Positions 26,806 to 33,781 of a stretch of DNA of 33,781 nucleotides are shown here, piece by piece. The notes beneath the pieces are model-generated. The model did no database searches. It had not been told where the DNA came from and saw only the letters and a list, made by a program, of their open reading frames with translations. Within the stretch, counting starts at the first letter, position 1, and every line of letters begins with the position of its first letter. Made by a program: the position numbers and the translations under genes. Origin of the DNA: an uncultured Caulobacterales bacterium (GTDB lineage Bacteria; Pseudomonadota; Alphaproteobacteria; Caulobacterales; Maricaulaceae); NCBI GenBank assembly GCA_938040095.1, contig CALHXF010000040.1:1-33781 (forward strand), given 5' to 3'.

Positions 26806-28143
26806 TCAGAGGTCCGACAAGTCCACGCGACTCTCAACGACTTTCTTGATCGTGAGGCCTTGCACAATGATGGAGAAAACAACGACAGCGTAAGTCGCGG
26901 TGAGGATCAGCGGCTTATACTCATTCTCTGGCAGGGAGAGTGCAAGTGCGACAGAGATACCGCCGCGAACGCCGCCCCACGTCAGAACGGGTACCGCGCC
27001 CTTTGTAAAGTTTTTGAATGTGCCGATGACTTTCATGGGAACATAAACCGCGCAGAGACGCGCGATGAGAACAAGTGGGATCGCAACCGCACCGATAAGT
27101 GCATATTCTGGGACCAACCCAAGGACGAGTATTTCTAGACCGATCAACAAGAAAAGAACGGAGTTCAAAATTTCATCAATCATCTCCCAGAAGCCAAAGA
27201 GATATTGTTGGGTATGCTCGCTCATGGCGACGCTTGCGCCTTTATTTCCGATCATCAGACCTGCGACGACGACGGCGATTGGGCCTGATAGGTGATGCCC
27301 CAAGATTTCAATGCGTTGGGCGAGGGCGTATGTGCCTGCGACACAGGCCAGACTGATGAGGATTTCAATCGCATGCTCGTCAATGCGCGCCATCATCTTA
27401 TAGGTGACCCATCCTGCCAGTCCGCCCAATATAGCGCCGCCCAAAGCATCAACGACAAAAAGCTCGATGACATCTAAAATGCCAATAGATGCGCCGACGG
27501 GACTCGCCGCCATGATAGGCCCCGCGAGTTGAAACTCACCGAACATAGCATGCGCACCTGCGCCGCCTGTTGCGATGGCCAGTATCAAAGTGAAAACCAC
27601 AACGCCTACGCCATCATTAAACAGGCTTTCACCCGCGATTTTAGTTTCTAGTGATTTCGGCATTTTCACGGTTTTAAGGATGGATAGGACGGCAATGGGG
27701 TCAGTCGGACTGATGAGTGAGCCGAAAACGAGCGCCCAAATGAACGGGATGTCTAGGCCAAAGAGCTTGGCTAGGCCCCAAAACCCTGTGCCGACAATGA
27801 AGGTCGAAAGAACGACACCAAATGTCGCCATTGAGCCGATTGCCCATTTGGCATCCCGTAACTTCCCGAGATCAACATGCAAAGCCCCCGCAAATAGCAA
27901 AAAGCCCAACATGCCTTTCATCAAGGTTTCGTTGAAATCAATCTGCCCTAATGCGGATTGCACCGCGTCCGTGAGGCCTAGGGTTGGAACGGCCGCTTCC
28001 AATGCCATTAGGATGAAGCTGGTCACGAGCGCCATGACGAGCAAGCCAATTGTGTGTGGCAGTTTCAAATAGGCGCGATTGACCCAAGAGAGTCCTGCAG
28101 AGAGGACCAAGAGGAGGGCTGCGATTTCAAAAAGTGATAACAT
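26806..28143 (-). CDS. cation:proton antiporter (CPA1/NhaP-type)
   Basis: Multiple TM helices; '[18 protein letters not shown]', '[18 protein letters not shown]', '[17 protein letters not shown]'. Confidence 0.95.
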   Translation of the reverse strand: MLSLFEIAALLLVLSAGLSWVNRAYLKLPHTIGLLVMALVTSFILMALEAAVPTLGLTDAVQSALGQIDFNETLMKGMLGFLLFAGALHVDLGKLRDAKWAIGSMATFGVVLSTFIVGTGFWGLAKLFGLDIPFIWALVFGSLISPTDPIAVLSILKTVKMPKSLETKIAGESLFNDGVGVVVFTLILAIATGGAGAHAMFGEFQLAGPIMAASPVGASIGILDVIELFVVDALGGAILGGLAGWVTYKMMARIDEHAIEILISLACVAGTYALAQRIEILGHHLSGPIAVVVAGLMIGNKGASVAMSEHTQQYLFGFWEMIDEILNSVLFLLIGLEILVLGLVPEYALIGAVAIPLVLIARLCAVYVPMKVIGTFKNFTKGAVPVLTWGGVRGGISVALALSLPENEYKPLILTATYAVVVFSIIVQGLTIKKVVESRVDLSDL

Positions 28144-28247
28144 GCAAACGTCCTAACGCCTCAATTCGCAGTGGCAAGGGGCATGAAAAAGAACACGTGA
28201 TTAGAAGTACACCGAGTCTGCCTCAAAACACTTAAAGAGTCAGGTCT

Positions 28248-28820
28248 CTAGCGCGCAATATATTCCGTGACGCGCGTTTGGAACAAGTCGCGCTTACCCT
28301 CTGCGAGAAGGTCTGCGTGTTTGCTAAAGCCATTTATCATGTCATCGCGGATGTCATGTTCTGCTTTTGCAAAATCCGAAAGGACATAGCCCGCCACGCG
28401 GTCCCTATGTCCGGGGTGGCCGATACCGAGGCGGATACGGTGGAAGTCTGGTCCGCCGCACAGCTTATTGATTGACCGCAAGCCATTGTGCCCTGCGAGA
28501 CCGCCGCCTGTTTTGACTCTGAATTTCCCTGGCGCAAGATCAAGTTCGTCATGCAAAACGGTGAGGTCAGACAAGCCAAGCTTATAGAAGGACAGTGCGG
28601 CTTGAACCGCTTGTCCGCTATCCTTCATGAAGGTCGAGGGTTTTAACAGAAGGACTTTGCGTCCGCCGATCAGGCCTGTCGTTGTCAGACCTTTGAACTG
28701 TGACTTCCAGGCAGGGAAGTTGTTGTCCTCGGCGAGTGCGTCGAGGACAAGGAAACCGATGTTATGGCGATTACCGTGATATTTGGCCCCAGGGTTTCCG
28801 AGACCGCACCAGATTTCCAT
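28248..28820 (-). CDS. pth: peptidyl-tRNA hydrolase
   Basis: 'MEIWCGLGNPGAKYHGNRHNIGFLVLDALA', 'LLKPSTFMKDSGQAV', 'TGGGLAGHNGLRSI'. Track start 28871 is likely too long. Confidence 0.95.
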   Translation of the reverse strand: MEIWCGLGNPGAKYHGNRHNIGFLVLDALAEDNNFPAWKSQFKGLTTTGLIGGRKVLLLKPSTFMKDSGQAVQAALSFYKLGLSDLTVLHDELDLAPGKFRVKTGGGLAGHNGLRSINKLCGGPDFHRIRLGIGHPGHRDRVAGYVLSDFAKAEHDIRDDMINGFSKHADLLAEGKRDLFQTRVTEYIAR

Positions 28821-28871
28821 TATATTATCCTCCGTTCGGCGGGAAAAGAGCCGTCGCAGGAAGGAAAGCAA

Positions 28872-29507
28872 TTAGCCCTCTGCGGCTTCAGCAGCAGGAG
28901 TGTCGCCTTCAGCCGCTTCGGCTTCTTCTTCTTCAGCTGTCTTAGATGTGCGTGAAGAGATGATTGTCGCAATTGTGACATCACGACCTGCGATGCCTGG
29001 CTTAACACCTTTCGGAAGTGTGACTTCGGATAAGTGAATTGAATCACCAATGTCCATACCGGAGATATCAACTTCAATGTTCTCTGGAATAGCACCCGCT
29101 GGGCATTTAACTTCGATACTGTAACGAACAACGTTCAATGCACCGCCGGCTTTCATGCCAGGGGAGACATCTTCGCCAACGAAAACCGCTGAAACGTTTA
29201 CGTCGATGATTGTCTTCTCAGTCACGCGATAGAAATCAACGTGTAGAGGGCGATCTGTTACAGGATGGAACTGAACGTCTTTTGTCAGAACTTTCTGTGG
29301 TTTGCCGTCATGGGATAGCTCGATCATGTTCGAAAGAAACTGACCTGAGTTGATGGCTTTAAGAATATCGTTAGCTTTCATGCCAACAGATACGGGGGCT
29401 TTATCGCCACCATAGATTACGCCGGGAACCATGCCATTACGGCGAGCTTCGCGGGCATTTCCGGTTCCGGTTTCTTCGCGGACGACGACGTCGAGAACAA
29501 CACTCAT
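28872..29507 (-). CDS. rplY: 50S ribosomal protein L25/general stress protein Ctc
   Basis: 'ETGTGNAREARRNGMVPGVIYGGDKAPVSV' and CTC-type C-terminal domain with acidic tail. Confidence 0.95.
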   Translation of the reverse strand: MSVVLDVVVREETGTGNAREARRNGMVPGVIYGGDKAPVSVGMKANDILKAINSGQFLSNMIELSHDGKPQKVLTKDVQFHPVTDRPLHVDFYRVTEKTIIDVNVSAVFVGEDVSPGMKAGGALNVVRYSIEVKCPAGAIPENIEVDISGMDIGDSIHLSEVTLPKGVKPGIAGRDVTIATIISSRTSKTAEEEEAEAAEGDTPAAEAAEG

Positions 29508-29532
29508 TGCACTAGCCTTAGTTTTCTGTGTG

Positions 29533-29583
29533 AGCCCAAAAAACGAACCGCTACAAGAGTATTGAAGCGGCGGAGCTTGGGCT
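29533..29583 (-). promoter_or_regulatory. candidate structured 5' leader of rplY (or prs-rplY intergenic attenuator)
   Basis: Outer stem AGCCCAA/TTGGGCT encloses inner stem CCGCT/AGCGG; on the minus strand the inner hairpin is followed by TTCGTTTTTT. Confidence 0.4.
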
Positions 29584-29666
29584 GAATCTATTATTGCCGC
29601 GCCCTTTAGCTAATAGGTGCGGGGTGCGCAAGGGGCTTTGCGCGTTCGTTTCAGTGTAATCTGCAT

Positions 29667-30608
29667 CTAACCAAAGAGTTTTGAGACACTTTCGTCATTT
29701 GCGATCCGTCGAATGGCCTCTCCAAGGAGCTTTGAGGTCGAACATTCTCTGATCTTGTCGCAATCTTTGACTTTTTGAGGTTGAGCAATCGTGTCTGTAA
29801 TAACAACTTCGGTCAGTTCAGATTTTGAAATGCGTTCAACCGCAGGGTCTGAGAGGACGCCATGCGTGATATAAGCCGAAACGGTGCTGGCACCGTGATC
29901 TTTAAGGGCTTTCGCCGCGTTACAGAGCGTCCCACCCGAATCGATGATGTCATCATAAAGAATACAATTTCGGCCTGCGACATCGCCAATGATATTCATA
30001 ACTTCGCTTTCGCCTGCTTTCGGGCGGCGTTTGTCGACGATTGCAATGTCGGCGTTGAACTCTTTGGCAATCGCGCGCGTCCGCACCACGCCGCCTGTAT
30101 CGGGCGAAACGAAGAGGAGGTTTTTACGGTCTTTTTTCGTAAACTGTTCTTTGATGTCAGCAATGAAAACAGGCTGTCCAAACAGGTTGTCCGTTGGGAT
30201 GTCAAAGAACCCTTGTATTTGTCCGGCATGTAGATCGACCGTTAGGACGCGGTCAGCGCCCGCTTTGGCGATCAGATTAGCGACTAGCTTGGCCGAGATA
30301 GGGGTTCGTCCGCCCGTTTTTCTGTCCTGACGTGCATATCCGAAATAGGGAATGACCGCTGTAATACGCTGGGCAGAAGCTCTCATCAGAGCATCGATCA
30401 GAATCAGGAGTTCCATCAAGTGATCATTTGCCGGGGCAGATGTGGGTTGGATCAAGAAAATATCTTCGCCGCGAACATTTTCATTGATGCGGGCAAAAAT
30501 TTCTTGGTCACGAAAACGTTCTATGTCGACACTCGTCAAGGGAATGTCGAGAACATCTGCAATAGCTTTCGCCAAAGGGTGATTGGCGGTGCCGCTGATC
30601 AGTTTCAT
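29667..30608 (-). CDS. prs: ribose-phosphate pyrophosphokinase
   Basis: '[24 protein letters not shown]', 'FGYARQDRK', '[14 protein letters not shown]'. Confidence 0.97.
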   Translation of the reverse strand: MKLISGTANHPLAKAIADVLDIPLTSVDIERFRDQEIFARINENVRGEDIFLIQPTSAPANDHLMELLILIDALMRASAQRITAVIPYFGYARQDRKTGGRTPISAKLVANLIAKAGADRVLTVDLHAGQIQGFFDIPTDNLFGQPVFIADIKEQFTKKDRKNLLFVSPDTGGVVRTRAIAKEFNADIAIVDKRRPKAGESEVMNIIGDVAGRNCILYDDIIDSGGTLCNAAKALKDHGASTVSAYITHGVLSDPAVERISKSELTEVVITDTIAQPQKVKDCDKIRECSTSKLLGEAIRRIANDESVSKLFG

Positions 30609-30674
30609 GGCGAATGTTCCGTGCAGAGTGGATTTTGAAGTCCGTTACCGTTCCCCTCCCTCAGAGTCCATGCG

Positions 30675-31418
30675 TTAGGGCAACACGATTGCAGATAAGT
30701 TTCGGCCATATGCCGTTTCACCCGCATGTGTGTTGCGGCGGAAGCTGAAATAGTCCTCTTTCGCAGCGTAAGTACATTGCCCCGTCCAAGATGCGCTGAC
30801 GCCCATCCCCTCTAAACGTGAGAGGGCAAATGCGGGGAGATTGAAATGTGCTTTCGAATTTGGTGGCGTATGGAAGAAGCGGTCATAGCTTTCATCCATC
30901 TCCAGAAATTCTGTGCGAAACTCTTCCCCCACTTCGTAATTATCGGGTCCAATGCAGGGTCCAAGGACGGCCATAATATCTGAAGGCGTGGCTCCGATTT
31001 CGCACATGGCGGCCACTGTGCTTTCGATGATACCTCCGAGAGCCCCGCGCCATCCCGCATGACACGCTCCAACAATCCCAGCTTTCCCATCTGCGAGCAG
31101 AATGGGGCCGCAATCCGCGCTTAGCGCTGAAATGGCAAGTCCGGGTACAGTTGTCACAAGTCCGTCTGCTTCAATGTCAGAGACAGGGACGTCTGTCGCG
31201 ATGACAACACGGTCGGAATGCACTTGGTGGAGGCTGACGAGATAGTCCGCGTTGAGGGCTGTGCGAACACGGGCGCGGTTTTCCTCGACGTGTGATCGAT
31301 CATCGGCAGAGCGTAGCCCTGTGTTCAGGCTCGCGTACAGGCCTTTGGATACGCCGCCTTTGGACCCGAAAAAGCCATGACGAAAGGGCAGGGTGTCAGA
31401 TGTGAGGTGAGGGGTCAT
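30675..31418 (-). CDS. pgeF: polyphenol oxidase/laccase-domain protein (PgeF/YfiH family)
   Basis: 'RHGFFGSKGGVSKGLYASLNTGL', 'QVHSDRVV', 'SADCGPILLADGKAGIVGACHAGWRGALGGI', 'LGPCIGPDNYEVGEE'. Confidence 0.93.
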   Translation of the reverse strand: MTPHLTSDTLPFRHGFFGSKGGVSKGLYASLNTGLRSADDRSHVEENRARVRTALNADYLVSLHQVHSDRVVIATDVPVSDIEADGLVTTVPGLAISALSADCGPILLADGKAGIVGACHAGWRGALGGIIESTVAAMCEIGATPSDIMAVLGPCIGPDNYEVGEEFRTEFLEMDESYDRFFHTPPNSKAHFNLPAFALSRLEGMGVSASWTGQCTYAAKEDYFSFRRNTHAGETAYGRNLSAIVLP

Positions 31419-32521
31419 CGGAGTCCTAAGGGCGGCGGGAGGGCGGCGGAAGATAGGCACATGGCTTTGAAAAGCTCGCCCATTTCATCATCCGCTGTTA
31501 GTCGGTTTAACTGTCGTGCAATAATGGATTTTCCGTCTGGTTTCGCGCGGGTGAGCGCCACGGCGCGCATTTCAATGCCCAGCTTTGAGAGAAATTCGCG
31601 CTGAGGGACGGCGGCGCTGGCGGTTAATCCTGCAGCCTGTGCTACACTCGCAAGGGCTGCGAAGTCGACACGGGCGGTCAAGTCCGTATTGCCCGGATCA
31701 GAAAACACGCCAACTTTCTTATGCCCCTTGAGCGCTTGAAGTGTATCGCCAAATTCCGTGTCTTCAGGACCGTAATCAATGAAGAGTGCGCGCCCTGAGT
31801 GATTGGCAAAGCGTTGAGCCAGACTATCCACGATTTGCGCGACGGACGAACAGGTTTCCAAGAGATCATCCTTGCGAGCATCATCTGCGCCTTCGGGTAT
31901 GTTGCGCGTCAATCCCGCGACTGCGGGAGCATCAATACGGACAAAGCAAAGCCTGTCTTCATCGTCCAACCCAACCCGACGTTCAACCCAGCCGTCTTTA
32001 CCTGCAAATGGATCATTGCAAATCAATTGCTGGATCGGAAGGCAGTCAAGAAATTCATTGCCAATGATCAAGCTTGGACCTGATGGAACATCGTCTAGGC
32101 GAGACGCCCATTGCACGGGGACACCTGCGGCGCCAAGGGTGCGGCCTTGCACTGCTTCCAATGCGGAAGAGGCTTCGATCAGCCAGACATTGACGGCCGC
32201 TTTAAAGTCAGGGTCGAGCGAGGTCGCGCGCAACATATCGCTCATCATTATCCCGCGACCTGGACCGAGTTCAATCAGGTTGAATGTCTCTGGGCGACCC
32301 ATATCAATCCAGCTTTGAATGCACCACAGCCCGAGTACTTCACCAAACATTTGAGAGATTTCCGGTGCAGTGATGAAGTCGCCATCTGCGCCCAATGGGT
32401 CCCGTGTGGGGTAATAGCCTTGAACGGGGTCGAGGAGGCACACCGTCATATATTCGGCGACGCTCAGCGGTCCCGCTTCGCGAATGCGGTTTTTGATCTT
32501 ATTTTCAAGCGTGGCCGTCAT
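31415..32521 (-). CDS. class I SAM-dependent methyltransferase, MidA/NDUFAF7 family
   Basis: 'GPLSVAEYMTVCLLDPVQGYY...GDFITAPEISQMFGEVLGLW', 'LIELGPGRGIMMSDMLR', 'NEFLDCLPIQQL'; ATGA overlap with pgeF. Confidence 0.94.
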   Translation of the reverse strand: MTATLENKIKNRIREAGPLSVAEYMTVCLLDPVQGYYPTRDPLGADGDFITAPEISQMFGEVLGLWCIQSWIDMGRPETFNLIELGPGRGIMMSDMLRATSLDPDFKAAVNVWLIEASSALEAVQGRTLGAAGVPVQWASRLDDVPSGPSLIIGNEFLDCLPIQQLICNDPFAGKDGWVERRVGLDDEDRLCFVRIDAPAVAGLTRNIPEGADDARKDDLLETCSSVAQIVDSLAQRFANHSGRALFIDYGPEDTEFGDTLQALKGHKKVGVFSDPGNTDLTARVDFAALASVAQAAGLTASAAVPQREFLSKLGIEMRAVALTRAKPDGKSIIARQLNRLTADDEMGELFKAMCLSSAALPPPLGLR

Positions 32522-32523
32522 CG

Positions 32524-33441
32524 CTATGACTTGCTGCTGCCTTTTTCTGGTTCGGGCAGACGTTTTGGCGATACGGGCGCGCGGCGATAGGCCCAGTAAA
32601 TGATGACTGCGCCAACGATAATCATCGGCAAGCTATAGGTCATGCCGCGTGTCAGGATGAAGTCGCCGAATTCGGCGATGGGGGGTATCTGATCTGGATC
32701 ATCGGGTTGGCGAACATTCTCAACACCGAAACGAAATAGGCCGTAAAAGAAGACGAGCGACCCGAAGATAATACCGGGTTTAGTGAGCGCTTTGAAGCGA
32801 ACGGTCAGGAACCTTAGGATTAGGAACAAGACAAGACCCTCTAAGAATGCCTCATAAAGTTGACTTGGATGACGGGCCAATAAATCTGGGTCTTTCGGGA
32901 AACGAACGGCCCAAGGTAGATCGGTCGCGCGACCCCATAGCTCTTGGTTGATGAAATTCGTGAGACGAACAAGTCCAAGGCCAATTGGTGCGCCGACAGC
33001 GGCCATATCGCCAATACGGAACTTATCAATCTTATGTCTCCAACTCGCGTAAAGTCCCGCGCAAACGACGCCTAAAAATCCGCCATGAAAACTCATGCCA
33101 CCTTGCCAGACTTTCAAGACATCAAGCGGGGTCGTTACAAACATGCTTGGCGTGTAGAGGATTACGTAACCCAGACGTCCGCCGAGTATGATGCCGATAA
33201 GCGCATAGAACATAAGGTCGGAAAGAATGGGTTCCGTTGGTACGATTTCGGGCACGCGCGTGGCTTTACCAGAAATCCAAATGTCGCGACGCTTGGTTAG
33301 TTTTACGGCATAGAGATATGCGCCAAACAAGCCGACAACATAGCCCAAACCATACCATTTCAACGAAAACCATCCGATGGTGAAAACATCCTCGCGGAGC
33401 CAGCTGGGGAAATCGATGGCAGTGATGATCGAAAGAATCAT
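32524..33441 (-). CDS. lgt: prolipoprotein diacylglyceryl transferase
   Basis: 'GGRLGYVILY', 'GGMSFHGGFLG', 'GRATDLPWAVRFP', 'RHPSQLYEAFLEGLVLF'. Confidence 0.97.
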   Translation of the reverse strand: MILSIITAIDFPSWLREDVFTIGWFSLKWYGLGYVVGLFGAYLYAVKLTKRRDIWISGKATRVPEIVPTEPILSDLMFYALIGIILGGRLGYVILYTPSMFVTTPLDVLKVWQGGMSFHGGFLGVVCAGLYASWRHKIDKFRIGDMAAVGAPIGLGLVRLTNFINQELWGRATDLPWAVRFPKDPDLLARHPSQLYEAFLEGLVLFLILRFLTVRFKALTKPGIIFGSLVFFYGLFRFGVENVRQPDDPDQIPPIAEFGDFILTRGMTYSLPMIIVGAVIIYWAYRRAPVSPKRLPEPEKGSSKS

Positions 33442-33551
33442 GGGGCGTAGAACTCAAATGGTGGAAAATCGTTGGAAGCCTCCCTACATCAGCTATAACT
33501 TCATTCAAAGCGAAACAGGCCGCCTAAACCGCCTTCGCAAAAGGAACGCAA

Positions 33552-33781
33552 ATGTCTGGTAAGAACAAACCCCTCGATGATCTCTCCAATCTGATGACCA
33601 ATGCTGTCGGCGCTATCAAAGGCGTTGGAGATGAAGTTAAAGCGATGGGCCGCTCGCAAGCCGAGAAACTCGTCCAGGACATGGATTTGGTGTCGCGCGA
33701 AGAGTTCAACGTGCTGAAAGCGCGTTTGGATGCGGCGCTGTTGGAAATCGAAGCGTTGAAAGCGCCAAAGAAGCCTGTTCG
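33552..33781 (+). CDS. ubiK: UbiK/BMFP-domain accessory factor, 3' truncated by window edge
   Basis: MSGKNKPLDDLSNLMTNAVGAIKGVGDEVKAMGRSQAEKLVQDMDLVSREEFNVLKARLDAALLEIEAL...; AAGGAA upstream of ATG; not in the supplied ORF track because it runs off the end. Confidence 0.85.
   Translation, partial: MSGKNKPLDDLSNLMTNAVGAIKGVGDEVKAMGRSQAEKLVQDMDLVSREEFNVLKARLDAALLEIEALKAPKKPV

Noticed and set aside
1-33781. CRISPR array, prophage, transposon or tRNA-associated island
   Set aside because: No spaced direct repeats, integrase/transposase, phage structural genes or tRNA cloverleaf recognised; gene density and operon structure look chromosomal.

Overview
The window looks like an ordinary chromosomal segment of an alphaproteobacterium, possibly Hyphomonadaceae/Maricaulales-like (inference from gene content, e.g. 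Hda, DUF2066, UbiK and a CtrA-like site). Most of it is housekeeping: rplS-trmD, purM-purN, hda, rnd, RluA-type synthase, pyk, ndk, prs, rplY-pth, lgt-midA-pgeF. Less routine content includes: (1) a tightly coupled three-gene unit (SGNH hydrolase, NodU/CmcH-type carbamoyltransferase, unknown 109-aa protein) directly upstream of trmD-rplS; (2) a divergent FeS-photolyase/cryptochrome versus DUF2256-SDR locus, with the same 9-mer (CATGCGTAT) exactly 7 nt before both predicted ATGs and two mutually exclusive hairpins over the photolyase start; (3) a ZnuD-like TonB receptor with a His/Asp/Glu-rich loop, downstream of a small His-containing exported protein preceded by a Zur-like palindrome; (4) an orphan TadG/vWA protein with a perfect TTAA-N7-TTAA (CtrA-type) site upstream; (5) a 14-codon micro-ORF with its Shine-Dalgarno inside a hairpin; (6) a stop-codon-embedding hairpin between convergent pyk and the TonB receptor. 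No tRNA, rRNA, CRISPR, prophage or transposase was recognised. All family assignments are by reading the translations; no searches were run. The best candidates for something undescribed are the carbamoyltransferase module and the photolyase divergent promoter, both tentative.
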